A stretch of 64,000 nt of DNA, taken from Cordilura impudica. Lineage: Eukaryota > Arthropoda > Insecta > Diptera > Scathophagidae. Position 1 is the first letter of the stretch. Each line of letters starts with the position of its first letter. The stretch covers positions 56,431,908 to 56,495,907 of the forward strand of contig OY821521.1 of assembly GCA_963682025.1 (NCBI GenBank). Direction: 5' to 3'. Of this stretch, positions 20,978 to 32,237 are shown piece after piece. The position numbers and the translations under genes were made by a program. The notes beneath the pieces are model-generated. The model was not told the DNA's origin and searched no databases. It saw only the letters and a program-made list of their open reading frames with translations.

Positions 20978-21534
20978 TAAGCAAATAGTTTTCAGTTTTA
21001 ACCGCCGTCCATTGATGTGTTGGTTATTTTTTTCTGCATCAGAAAAACACACCGCACCGCACTGATTGTGGTCATACTCTTAATGGGAATAATGAAATTT
21101 TGATGCTATCTGATGTTCGGAAACAGGTAGTCTGTGTTATGGTCAGTGAATTGGTCAGATGATATAAGAGCACAAATGGCTAATCCTGTTGGACTAACTT
21201 TTAACGACAGTTTCTCTCGCGTTCTTGAAGTGAAAATCACACCTTTTTGATGTAGTAATAAATATTAATTCTAATTTTATTGTTTCGGGTATTTTTTTGA
21301 ACTCTGTTAGAGTCTCTCTGTGAGATCCTGAATAATTCTCTGACATGATAAATTTTTATCGCGATTTGGAAATTTTTCTTACCTCTGTTAATTGGTTTCT
21401 GACAGATGAAAAACTCATTATGGGTGGTCCGAAAGCAACTCTTATGTTTTAAAGACTATTAGAACTTCTGAGGCCATGTTTTTAAGATGCCAACTAAGCT
21501 CAGTTTTCTGAAACCCCTTGTTTTTAAACTCTTT
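20978..21534. other. Intergenic
   Basis: No gene or recognised repeat. Confidence 0.4.
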
Positions 21535-21845
21535 CTTTTAACTCATACTCTCTGTCTGTCTGTCTATCGTGGGGCAACCCCTTTCCCCCTTATCCAATCG
21601 ATCTGAAACTTGGCCCATAGTCTTGTTGTGACTACATATTAATTTTGGGGTAGTCACGCACAGTCACGCATAGTCACGCACAGTCACGGAGTGATTTAAA
21701 CCCCATTTTCCCTCATCCAATCAATCTGAAACATGGATTTGTTGTGACCAAAGATTAATTTCAAAATAGTCACGCAAAGTCACGCACAGTCACGGATAGA
21801 TTCAAAACTCATATGCATAAATAAAGAAAGAGTTTTATTTAAACC
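21535..21845 (+). mobile_element. GTCACGCACA repeat family D, copy D1
   Basis: Begins CTCTTTCTTTTAACTCATAC and ends AAAGAAAGAGTTTTATTTAA, so short inverted ends (AAACTCTTTCTTT) frame it. Inside are GGGCAACCCC, ATCCAATCGATCTGAAAC and tandem GTCACGCA(C/T)A decamers. The longer copy at 29738-30265 is in the opposite orientation. Confidence 0.65.
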
Positions 21846-22139
21846 TTTGTTTTTATGGGTTACATTATTTTAAACTTTTATATTCTTATCATTATCAGAA
21901 TTGGGACTGCATTACAATTTGCTCAATTAGAAAATGTATTCAATTTATTCCATTTAAAACTGAATTTAATGGCAGATAACACCTTGAGCTGGCAAAAAAA
22001 ATGCATATAATAACAACGTGCAACACGGACTGTAGTAAACCTCGAAAAGGTCTCATTTCAAAGCCTTTTAGAATTTAAATTTCTGAACAACACTGTAGGA
22101 GATAATTTAAAAAATCTGTGGAAATGATGCTGCTGTTGT
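21846..22139. other. Intergenic
   Basis: Nothing recognised. Confidence 0.4.
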
Positions 22140-22430
22140 ACAGTGTTATTTATTTAACAATTTATTTCAGTATTCGTTAAGCGTTTTCCGTCCGTCCTTC
22201 CGTCTGTCTAGTTGTCTGTGTGTCCATGCGTGATAAGCGTTTGTCGGTCATAGCATTAACGGTTTAAATCGGTGCATGTTCAGAACTAGTCCCCATGCAA
22301 GTGCCCCATATGAAATCGACTTAAATTGCCCTAAAATTCAAATTATCATATAGATCTTGGTCAAGTTTGTTTTATGTGTGGTTATTACATCCATCACTTA
22401 AATCAATAAAAAAAACAGATGCGAAATCAT
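22140..22430 (+). mobile_element. TATACCC family A, diverged fragment A3
   Basis: Contains CCGTCCGTCCTTCCGTCTG, GTGCATGTTCAGAACTAGTC, CATATGAAATCGACTTAAAT and TTATTACATCCATCACTTAA, in the order of the family A consensus. Both ends are missing. Confidence 0.65.
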
Positions 22431-22643
22431 CAATGTTTCATGAGCTATAGCTGAAAAACTAAGCAGGCCATGATAACGCCAATACTTTGGAAGTTCTGCT
22501 ATACTGGCTTAGTACTTTCACTATTATTAGCTACTTTACGAAAAATTTAACACGGTTGCCATATTAAAAAAAAAAAATCGTCATCAGATTATGACTGAAT
22601 TTGAAGATCATTTTCTTCTTGGGTAAATGAATATTTATAAATA

Positions 22644-22996
22644 CAAGCAGATTCCAGCGCTCGAAATTCGAGTGCAGTTTAAAGGCAATTTGATTTTTCA
22701 ACTTAGCCAACTCACAAACCAACACTTATGGTTTATTATTATTGTGAATGAAGATAACCAACTCATTAACAAATTTACTAAACACACACATAGCATTGTA
22801 TAATTTTATGTATGTATTAGTAGCAACTTTAAATGCAATTTACTCAAAATAAAGGAAAAAATTTAAAAATCTGCAAATCTGCAAAACGGCTAAAAAGAAA
22901 TACCTTTCAAATAATATATGTTTGGTCAAAATCGGGATAAAACGGTAGAACAAAACGTCAGTCACAAGAAATCGCCTAGCCTATTAATATTATAGA
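22644..22996 (-). mobile_element. Helitron copy H3
   Basis: Reverse orientation. Hairpin CTCGAAATTCGAG near one end; the terminal CTAG has become CAAG. The 5-prime end reads GCCTATTAATATTATAGA (TC on the minus strand). A family E element abuts its 5-prime end. Confidence 0.8.
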
Positions 22997-24529
22997 TGTA
23001 CATTAGGGTGACCCTTAATAAAAAAAGGGTTCAAACTCTCGGTCTCATTCCTTAGATATATGCGAATAGCAAAAAAACTGAGAAATATAAAGTTGTGACT
23101 TAAACAAAAAAAAAAAAAAAAAATATAGAGGTGCCTCCACGCGACTGAAATTTTCAAGTGTGTTTATATGGGGAAAATATGACTTTTTTCAGATTTTATG
23201 AAAATTTCGTTCTATAGTTTAATTTTTTCGACAAGTTGTTATATAAATCGATATTAGTACTAAATTATCTTTTCCAAAAACTATATAACTTCAAAATCGA
23301 ATAAAATCTCGCCAAGAAATAGCAAATGCCCCAAACCAATTCTGTGCCAAAAAACACTAGGTCATGAAAATTGATAGCACTTTTTTCAACTTTAAGAAAT
23401 TAATTAAGGCCATAATTTTTTTTGGTCACAATACCTAGGAGCTCACAGACATGAAGTACTATTTTCTTAAAAATTTTTAACCTATTGCGAAATGAGACCA
23501 AAGTTGGAAAATTTTTTTTATATTATTTTGAAAACTCCTTTTTTAAGTTTTAAAAAATTTTATTAAACAAAATTTCCAAAAGTGGATCTGGCACTCTAAA
23601 GGTTTGTTAAACATACGTTATAGATTAACTGTGTGAATTTTTAAGTAATTTCGTCTGCAAAAATTTTCTTTACAAATAATTTTTTTTCTGGATTTCGAGA
23701 TAAATGAGTTTTTTGTGAAATATTCAGTAAATTTACTCTCTCTAAATACTTTGTATTAAAAATTTATTAGTTTTCTACTTTAAAATGTTGCATTTTATCT
23801 TAGTAGCCTGGTGTTTTGGAAAAAAATTATATGACCCCATTATCCCTCTTATCCCTAAAGGATAATTTATTCAAAAAATTCAAATATTTTGTAAGTGCTG
23901 CTGAATTGTTAGATGTTACGTTTAAAACATAATAACCAAATGTGCAAGTCTTCCATGCTAAAAATTTGGAAAAAATCGAACAACGTTAACTAATTCCTTG
24001 CCAAGGCCAAACTTTGAATTTTGGCATATTTAGAAAAATTAATTGTTCTAGTAAACTAGATGAAACCCTTACTTTGGATTGGGAAATAAAGTTGTGCTAT
24101 ATTTTACCGATTTTTATGATTTGATGATTATTATGATTTTATAATTTGACGTCATTAACCCATTTGGACTTTGCGCACAAATGAATCCAAGCTTTGCGCA
24201 CAAATGAATCCAAGACGATTAAGTCAAAAAATTCAAATATTTTGCAAATACTGCTGAATTTTGGATCATTTCAACCCTAGGAGCACATAAGAGCAAGTTT
24301 TCGTAAAATATAGCACAATTTTATTTCCCAACCCATAGTAAGGGTTTCATCTAGTTTACTAGAAGAATTAATTTTTTGCTATTTCTTGGCGAGCTTTTAT
24401 TATTTTTTTGATTGACCCAAAACTTTGCATTTCTCCGCTTTTTTGCTATTCGCATATTTCTAGGGGTGAGACTTTAAATTCGAACACTTTTTTCCCCTCC
24501 ATATAATAAAAGCCCACCCTAATGTACAT
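22997..24529. mobile_element. ~1.5-kb inverted-repeat element, family E
   Basis: The ends are mirror images: ATGTACATTAGGGTG at 22996-23010 and CACCCTAATGTACAT at 24515-24529. Matching continues inward for roughly 100 bp with differences, including ATATGCGAATAGCAAAAAA. Further inverted blocks lie inside: AGTAAACTAGATGAAACCCT near 24051 against AGGGTTTCATCTAGTTTACT near 24341. A 23-bp unit (CTTTGCGCACAAATGAATCC plus AAG) is tandemly doubled near 24169-24214. No coding sequence. A partial relative lies at 44805-45310. The target duplication cannot be separated because the end is itself palindromic (TGTACA). Confidence 0.7.
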
Positions 24530-24901
24530 TTATGCTGGTGCCATTTTATAATGGCTATCAATTGAAAAATGCACGAAATTTCCTAAAATTTTTTAAACTA
24601 TTATATTAATTTTTAATATCATTGCAAAAGCTCTTGCCATTCTAATGTGAAATCAAGCCTTTTTTGTCTCTTAGTGTTGACAACATCGGTTAGAACACGA
24701 AGTTTGTGTTGTACAATTGAAACATTTTATGCTTGCTGATATACAATATTTTTGGTTTTTCGATGCGGTGCAAACATTATAAAATTTTTCGGCGTTCCTA
24801 CCCTGGAGCTGTAGCTTGCTCCAGGACCAAACATGGATTACCAAATTAAATCCGGCAACACTTAACGATTGGCCTTGAATTTCAAATATCATTTGGTAAT
24901 T
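24530..24901. other. Unassigned
   Basis: No gene supported. Confidence 0.4.
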
Positions 24902-25083
24902 TTTTATTTTAGCGATTTTAGATTTTGGCGATTTTTGATGTTGGCGATTTTTGCTTTTAGCGATTTTTGATTTTGGCGATTTTTGATTTTGCCGATTTAT
25001 GATTTTGAAGATTTTTGCTTATGGCGATTTTTGTCTTTAGTGAATTTCGGTTTTGGCGATTTTGATGTAGTCGATTTTTGAAT
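24902..25083 (+). repeat. Minisatellite, unit TTTTGGCGATTTTTGA
   Basis: About eleven degenerate units of 15-16 bp, variants such as TTTTAGCGATTTTTGATTT and TTTTGCCGATTTATGA. Confidence 0.85.
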
Positions 25084-25380
25084 ATGGCAACTTCGCCCAT
25101 ATTTTTCACGACTACTCACATTGGTAATTAATATAATTGTCAAAAGTTTCAAAACTGTCTGTCGCTTCTTTCATAGTATGAAATAATTCGAATCCCGCCA
25201 TTTTTTATCGTTAATATCTGATGGACGCCAGTTATGTGATATTTATATATACTTTGTGTGGGCGGTGTTACGCCCACAGCTCCGATGATGTCTACTGTTT
25301 GTTCGACTAATCACATGAATATTAGATAATTAATTTGTGTGGGAGGTGCCACGCCAGTTACAAACATCAGCACAAAGTTA
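25084..25380 (-). mobile_element. Repeat family K fragments, copy K2
   Basis: Diverged pieces of family K: CGCCCATATTTTTCACGACT, ACTCACATTGGTAATTAATA and GTGTGGGCGGTGTTACGCCC. Ends not definable. Confidence 0.5.
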
Positions 25381-25384
25381 TTAT

Positions 25385-26043
25385 TCCCTGATCACCAGTG
25401 GTATAGGGTATGAAAATTAAACTCGGTGATCCATATTTGAGGTCATAATTGGACATACAAAATAAGAGTTCACCAAGTTTGACTTGAACTGCTACTAATT
25501 TGCACCCTGAAGATATATAAAAAGTTAACATCTCATTCGATTTATATAAGGGGGCCAGGTCACTTGTTTTACTCAGAAGCATATACCAACAAAATTTGAT
25601 AAAGAGCTGTTTTTTTTGGATATATTTAAGTGAAGCTCGGGAAACAGCTTTATATGGGGATTGTGACTAAAAATTATCCTACAGGGTTTAGTTTTGGACT
25701 ACACATACAGCTAGAAATTTTTTTCGATATATATAACAATCTTGGTCTTACGATAGGGGCTATTTGTGTGGGGGTTAGGTCTAACATGTTCCGATTTCCA
25801 TAATGTTCATCCTATGGTCTATAGAAACTTATATACCAAATTTCGACCTATAGTTTGATTACAAGGTTTATATGAGCATAGAGACAAAATGACGGACGGA
25901 CAGACAGACAGAAAATGGACGAATCGATTCAGAAAGTGATTCTGGATCGATCGGTATAATAAAAGGCTGGTCTGTCTAGGTCAAATATTTTTAGTAGTTA
26001 CAAACAACAGCACAAACCCAGTATATCCTGGTGTAGAGTATAA
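25385..26043 (-). mobile_element. TATACCC family A, diverged copy A4
   Basis: Reverse orientation: GACGGACGGACAGACAGACA, ATCGATTCAGAAAGTGATTC and CAGCACAAACCCAGTATATC, ending GTGTAGAGTATAAAAA. The next copy (A5) begins only a few bases later in the same orientation. Confidence 0.6.
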
Positions 26044-26048
26044 AAAAA

Positions 26049-27165
26049 CAAGTAAGAAAATTATAGTCGGTGTAAACATACTATACGATACCCTATACCA
26101 TGGCTTAGAGACCCTATCGCTTCGGTCCAACTAAGTGGATATAGAAAATAAGCATAAACCAAATTTTAGTGGCATCTATATACTAATAGGCAAGGCGATT
26201 TCTTGTGACTGATGTAAGTTTCACAGTTTTACCCCGATTTTGATTAAAAATTCATCATTTGAAAGGTATTTCTTTTTAGCTGTTACCTAGATTTACAGAT
26301 TTTCATCGCCTGGAATATTTTTTGGAGTTATGGTCGTTTAAAGTTGCTACTAACACATACGTAAAATTATACAATGCTATGTGTGTGTTTATTCAATTTG
26401 TAAATGTGTTTGCGTTAATGTGTTGAGTTTGTTTTCTTCATTTAAAATGAGTTGAATTGTGAAGCATACCGTTAGGGTCTTTATTAAATGAAAAAATAAA
26501 ATTTCCTAGAATGTGCACTCGAATTTCGAGTGCTGGAATCTGCTAGTTGTTATTAATTGGCTGCAGATATGAAAAAGTTCATATAGGATGCTGTATTTGT
26601 ATGGGGACAAGGTCGAAAAATGGACCGATCCTGACCATATTTCGTAAGGTCACTTATATTTTAAAAAAATATATACAAACCAAATGTGAAAAAAATCTGT
26701 GCAATACTTTTTTTTTTTGATATATGACAAAGAATTGCTATATGTGGTTTATTTTTGGGCATCTGATAAATAGATGAAATACACACACATAAACCCAATT
26801 TATATGATAATTTGGATCTTATGGTAATTTAAGTCGATTTCATAGGGGTCATTTGTATGGGGACTAGGTCTGAACAATGACCGAATTTCACCAATTTCAA
26901 TAGCGTTCATCCTATGGCCGATAAAAGCTTATATACCAGATTTCACTAAAATATATTCATGTTTGCGACCTGTAGTTTGATTAAAAAATTTACATGGATA
27001 CACAGACGGACAGACGGACGGACGGACATCGCTAAATCGATTCAGAAAGTGAAAGTGATTCAGAAAGTGATTCTGAGTCGATCAAATATTTTTTTGGTAG
27101 TTGCAAACAGCAGCACAAAGTCATTAAAATTATACCCAAACAACATAGTGGTATAGGGTACAAAA
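26049..27165 (-). mobile_element. TATACCC family A, copy A5, split by Helitron H4
   Basis: Begins CAAGTAAGAAAATTATAGTC and ends ACATAGTGGTATAGGGTA. The terminal palindrome is decayed. Helitron H4 sits inside at 26175-26546; without it the flanks join as GTGGCA plus TTGTTATTAATT, matching the uninterrupted sequence of the copy near 61180. Confidence 0.8.
26175..26546 (+). mobile_element. Helitron copy H4, complete, with readable empty site
   Basis: 372 bp from TCTATATACTAATAGGC to GCTGGAATCTGCTAG. The base before is A, the base after is T, and no flanking duplication exists. The hairpin CTCGAATTTCGAG lies 12-13 nt before CTAG. Because the host sequence is a known repeat (A5), the empty site can be read directly. 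This copy is the best evidence for the Helitron assignment of the whole family. Non-autonomous. Confidence 0.9.
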
Positions 27166-28079
27166 ATTATAAAAATAGTTGTATTTAGAAAAATTAGAGA
27201 AAATTAAATAAAAATCATTACTTTAAAATGGAATAATTTATTTCATCACCATTTTTTGCTTTCTGAGTTGAATATTGTTGTTGCGTACCATGGGGACAAA
27301 CAAGAGGTACCATTTTGAAATTCTTATTATCATCTCTATGGCAAGGAAGTAAAAGCAAAAGTAAAACAAGAATATAAAGCTTGTTGTATCCTTGTGTCGG
27401 GAGTTTCGCAACAATTTTTTGCTGTATGTGCAATCAGTTATTAAGCAAACGTCGAAGTGTCAACGAATTATCAGACGAAAAAGATAAAAAATTCAGTGTT
27501 AAAAATAAAAATATGAAAAAATAACAAAAAAAAAAACCTACAAAAATAAATAAATATATAACTATTTGAAATAGAGAAAAAAAAAAATTAAAAACTTTTA
27601 ATAAATAATAATAATAAAAAAAAAATTCTAGATTTGAAGAAATCCACCTATATTGTATGTTGTCTATATGTATTTGTGTTTAAAGTGAACTTGAAAAACA
27701 ATATGGCCTTAATTGATGGCAAAGCGAGAGTGTATAAATAAATAATCAAGTTCAAAGCGACAATAACAAATTTTAAAATCAAAATAAATTATCTTGTATA
27801 TCCTTGTTCCTTTTTGAACTCTAAGTTTTTTTTTCTTCGCCTCCTCTTACAGCCAAATAAAAAGTAAGTGCCAAACATAAAAGACAACAACGAAAATTGT
27901 TGTGACATTTCCGTGTCTGTTTAAAGCGTAGTATTGTGTTTGAAGAATAAAAAAAAAACAAGTAAATAAACTTTTAAAGTGAGTTTTGATTTTTTCTTGT
28001 AATCTCTGGTTCAACGTAGTCATCATCATATAGCTTCGACTTGGTGTTTAATTGAATTGTTGATTTAAAGTCCTTCAAA
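27166..28079. other. AT-rich stretch, possible 5-prime UTR of a host gene
   Basis: A-rich plus strand with many ATAAA and AAAAA words, ending before an ATG in good fly context. CTCCTCTTACAG at about 27840-27852 followed shortly by AAAAGTAAGT could be a very small leader exon, but nothing here proves transcription. Confidence 0.35.
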
Positions 28080-28136
28080 ATGAGTGATAGTCACCGTTAT
28101 GCAGCTAATGAATTTAGTTATATCCTGCAACGTCAG
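28080..28136 (+). CDS. Putative first coding exon of an unidentified host gene
   Basis: CAAAATGAGTGATAG gives a good Drosophila-type start context. Nineteen codons follow (MSDSHRYAANEFSYILQRQ), ending at CAG before GTTAGT, a plausible 5-prime splice site in phase 0. I do not recognise the gene. No matching next exon was found in the remaining 36 kb, which consists of repeats, so the window right of here could be first-intron sequence (inference). A chance match is possible because only 57 bases are involved. Confidence 0.4.
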
Positions 28137-29018
28137 GTTAGTATGCGAGCGTATTTATTAAATTTTACATTGTAAATTTTTTAATTTTTTTTAAAATCAA
28201 ATTCTAATTAAGTTCTAATTAATTAAACTAAAGGAAAGATTTCAAAATATTGACATATGCATTAATACTTATGTTTGATTAGTATTTAAGTGTAATTGAT
28301 TGGTTGTGCGATAATTTTATAACAAAATGAACCATTAAACGTACAATGATTTCTTAAAAAAAAGGTTTAGTAGAATATCGTTTTTAAAGTAAAGCGCTGT
28401 AAGGAAATTGTTTCGTTTCAAAATGTAAAAAAAAAAATCGAGAAGGAAGTAAAAATGCCATTTAGCATGCATTTTCTAATATATAGCCCCGCTATAACAA
28501 ATATCATAAAGTAAGTACAGTAATACTCGGTTAATTACCTCGTCAAAATTTACAAGATTTTTGGGTAATTATGCGGGGAAAGCATTTAAGCGAACACGTT
28601 TATTTACCTCATAAGAGGCAATTAGACGAATACTTTTAAATATATCAAAAAGGCAATTTTATCCGAATAATTGTCAAACAGGGTTATTAAAATAACTTAA
28701 ACATTTTATTAAATAAAAATAATTCACATGTATCACATAAAGAAGTAAATTGCAAACACGTTTTGTTATGTTCCCACAGACTTACACAAAATTTAATAAT
28801 GTTAGACATTGGTTTTGAGATTTATTGCCTTTGACTGAGTTCTCTTTCCACTTAGTACAACTTTATAAAAAAAAGGCCACTCTCATCAGCATTAAATGTA
28901 TTTTGAATTGAATTCTATTTCAATGCAATTCATTTATTTTCTCATAATATTAATACTATTAACGTTTGACTTATAGTAGTAAAGAGTTTAGGAACCACGT
29001 TCCTTTTCTACTTAAATA
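28137..29018. other. Unassigned, possibly intronic
   Basis: No gene or clear repeat. Confidence 0.4.
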
Positions 29019-29206
29019 TCTATAATATTAATAGGCTAGGCGATTCCTTGTGACTGATATTTTGTTCTACCGTTTTATCCCGATTATGACCAAATGTATA
29101 TTATTTGAAAGGTATTTCTTATTAGTGGTCTTTCAGATTTACAGATTTTTTTATTTTTTCCTTTATCATGAGTAAATTGCATTTAAAATTGCTACCAACA
29201 CATACA
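29019..29206 (+). mobile_element. Helitron copy H5, 5-prime half
   Basis: Starts TCTATAATATTAATAGGC and stops after the CTACCAACACATACA block. The hairpin end is missing. Confidence 0.75.
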
Positions 29207-29737
29207 GTAACACACGATCTCCCCGATATTATTAAACGCTACTGTTATGAAGATTTAGAATGAATGTGGGCTTCTGTCAAATTAATGATTGTGAAATTTT
29301 AGTGTTAGTAGATATTGACTGTTTACAGTACTGCCAGCATGCGATAAAAAATGAACAAGACGTGATAGCGCAATTTTCCAGATTCGAATTCAGCGCACCC
29401 AGATTAGTTAAAAAACATGCTTCGTTTCTGCAGTAAACTTTTTTTTTATTTGTAGACCAGTGTTAGTATTACTCACAATAACGATGAAAAATTAGTTGGA
29501 GTTCCGAAATTGTCAGCTGCAACTGGATCAGAAATGGCTGCTGCACTGGACAAACTTTTAAATGAATGAATACGGAAGAAAATATTGTCGCTTATTGTTT
29601 CGATACTGCAATATTTTTAGAAAGAAACCGAAAAATCTCATTATGTATACGAAATTTTACTCAGAGGAGTTTTTGGAAGTTACTTTCCACTACTATTTCG
29701 GTTATTTCAATAATAATCTAACCCATAAAAACAAAGT
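29207..29737. other. Unassigned
   Basis: No recognisable gene. Confidence 0.35.
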
Positions 29738-30265
29738 TTTTATTAAAACTCTTTCTTTCCTTATTCATATGAGTTTTGAATCTCTTCGTGACTGTGCGTG
29801 ACTTTGCGTGACTATTTTAAAATTAACCTTTGGTCACAACAAGTCTATGGACCAAGTTTCAGATTGATTGGATGAAGGGAAATGGGGTATAAATCACTCC
29901 GTGACTGTGCGTGACTATCTTTAAGTTAATATTTGGTGACAAGTCTGTCGACCAAGTTGCAGATTGATTGGATGAGGGGAAATGGGGTTTAAATCACTCC
30001 ATGGCTGTGCATGACTAGGTGACTGTGTGTGACTATCTTGAAATTAATCTTTTTTCATGGCAAGTCTATCGACCAAGTTTCAGATCGATCGGATAAGGGG
30101 AAATGGGTTTTAAATCACCCCGTGACTGCGCGTGACTATCCAAAATTGATCTATAGTCACAACGAGACTATGGGCCAAGTTTCAGATCAATTGGGTGAGG
30201 GGGAATGGGGTTGCCCCATGGCTCACAGACAGGCAGAGAGTATGAGTTAAAAGAAAGAGTTTTAA
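29738..30265 (-). mobile_element. Repeat family D, copy D2, with ~105-bp internal tandem units
   Basis: Framed by AAAACTCTTTCTTT and AAAGAAAGAGTTTTAAAA. Inside are four head-to-tail units of about 100-110 bp, each with GTGACTGTGCGTGACT, GACCAAGTTTCAGAT and GGGGAAATGGGG. D1 at 21535 holds fewer units. Apparent reading frames here are repeat artefacts. Confidence 0.75.
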
Positions 30266-30295
30266 AATGAAACCAATTTTAAATGACGTTAAAGA

Positions 30296-30532
30296 TAAAA
30301 TAACGGATTTTTGCAAAAATGAATTGAAAGAAAATATGGCTACAGAGAATTAGTGAAATTGACCAATATATGCCTGGAAACAATCGAGAATATTAAGTTT
30401 CCTATGCCTGGTCCTACGGATCATGCGTACTGGATGTCTAAAGCCGGGTATTGCATAAAAATGTATTTGTTTCAATCAGAATTCAAGCTAACAGGATATG
30501 AAGAGAAAGCATTAGCAGATATATGCTGGTAA
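30296..30532 (+). pseudogene. Fragment of a reiterated arthropod orphan family (N-terminal part)
   Basis: After a frame change near 30338 the sequence reads GYRELVKLTNICLE, then MPGPTDHAYWMSKAGYCIKM and FQSEFKLTGYEEKALADICW before a TAA. I recognise this as part of a multi-copy family of uncharacterised arthropod proteins in which a (H)xARWMAK-type block is followed by a (F)KLT..E..(L)..(I)C block. The fragment at 37028-37505 carries a later part of the same family. Function unknown; multicopy occurrence suggests a mobile element. Confidence 0.55.
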
Positions 30533-30977
30533 AACCCAACGAAATTAATCAGATTATGGAAAATAAACTATGATTTTGTTACAGAAATCATAATCAATTT
30601 TGCAATTTTCTTCCAAATTTTAAATTAAGATCCTCTGTAATGGAATGATACTGATACTTATAAAAACGGACTTGATATTGTTTCAAAAAGTGGTTAATGA
30701 TTCAGCAGAATTCATATTAACAAAGTACGAATAAGAACAGCAATACTTATTACAAGGTTACAGAATACAATTTGATTCACACACTAAATCATGCCCAACT
30801 ACACTTAGAGAAATTGAATTAATTTTATTTTTCATATTCGTAACAGTTTTGGCAGCTATTTTAATTTATAACTATATTATTGGTTGGCCGATTTTTATGA
30901 TTTTGGGCATTTTAGATAGGTACTAAATCAAGGCAGGCTGACAAATTTTATTCTGACAAATTTTATTCGTATTTTTA
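30533..30977. other. Unassigned
   Basis: No supported feature. Confidence 0.35.
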
Positions 30978-31442
30978 GTTTCGAACACACATAAGCCACA
31001 CAGATTCGAGTGTAACTTTATTTTAAGTTCGTTTTCTTGCACGTATACTGCTAAAAAAACAGAACATGTTCTTCAACGCGTACATCTAAAAACTAAAACA
31101 TTACCCACGCGATCGAAAAAAAAAAAACGAAATTTAGTCATAAACAACATATACAATTTCTCTGTTTTCTATTTTATTACTATCTTTTTATTTTTATTTT
31201 TTTTTTTTATAACTGCTAATGAATTATTTTAAATTTTTTTAATAAACTTGGTTGAAACAATTGTTGTCGTTATTTTAGGGGTGTTTCAGATTTTTCCGAT
31301 CGCGGGTGGATAATGTTTTAATTTTTACACGTACGCGTTGAAGAACATGTTCTGTTTTTTTTTTTTTAGCAGTACTCGTGCAAGAAAACGAACTTAAAAT
31401 AAAGCTACACTCGAATCTGTGTGGTTTATGTGTGTGCGAAAC
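30978..31442. mobile_element. Foldback element with ~140-bp arms
   Basis: The left arm (30978-31115) and right arm (31297-31442) are reverse complements with few differences, sharing ACACAGATTCGAGTGTA, TTTAAGTTCGTTTTCTTGCA and CAGAACATGTTCTTCAACGC. The loop is about 180 bp of A/T-rich DNA. No coding sequence. A transcript across it would fold into a long hairpin. Confidence 0.85.
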
Positions 31443-31689
31443 AAAAAAAACGTGATAGAAAAATGTTCGTGTAGATAACGAAATATTAAAACGAAACACA
31501 ATCATGATTGTGTTGGGCACCGTATAAAATTTAGAAACATTGATTAAAAAAAAAAATATGTGTTTGTTGGTCTGAGCTACGTTTGTTTACATTTATGTAC
31601 GAGTTTTTTATTAGTGTGTGTGTTTTTTTCTGAACTCTGATTTCGGGTCATTGTCGTGTTAAAATATGCAAGGATGACGCATTCTCCCA

Positions 31690-32237
31690 CACAGATTGTG
31701 ACATAACAGCATTCGCAAGAATGTCTCCATATTTAAATCTGCCCATTAATCCTTCGATTTCGTGGCAGAGACCAACGTCAAAAGCAGAGGATCAAGCCCA
31801 AAGCCACAGTCAACTTGCAGTAGCGTAACCGTTTTTGCGACGAACAGTGCACATTCTGTCAGAGTTCAACAAATTACATTTTAAACTCGTCGCTAAATAA
31901 AACAGTTTTCCATTCTCCAGGCGTCCAGGTTGGATATTTTCGTGCAAAATGAAGCATAAAAATATTAATATGCTAAGCATTTCAGCGCAATAGAATTGAA
32001 ATAAATATGTTCTACCTTTTTGCCAAATGGTTTTTAGTGAGCAGTGCTTTTATTTGCTGGCCTGAAGCTTCGTAAACCTGCGTCTAATATACGGCAACGA
32101 ACAGTACTTGAATCTGAATTTAAATTGAACTCTTTTAAAATAGTTGTTGATGATTTAAATGGAAATCTTTGCACAATTGGTACAAAGTGACGGTCTGTCC
32201 TTTCATCTGTCTGCCATGGTGCTACTCCCAAATACAA
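31690..32237 (-). pseudogene. Tc1-like transposase remnant
   Basis: On the minus strand SSTTILKEFNLN and CRILDAGLRSFRPANK match the second helix-turn-helix of Tc1 proteins. Farther on are PTWTPGEWKTVLFSDEFKM, containing the first catalytic Asp (SDE), and DRMCTVRRKNGYA. Stops and frame changes separate these pieces and the later DD/E parts are not recognisable. No inverted repeats were found. Confidence 0.7.

Noticed and set aside
24671..24892. 73-residue minus-strand open frame
   Set aside because: No domain, no repeat in other copies, and no supporting context.
24902..25083. Regularly spaced repeats considered as a CRISPR-like array
   Set aside because: Units are contiguous with no spacers, and the DNA is eukaryotic.
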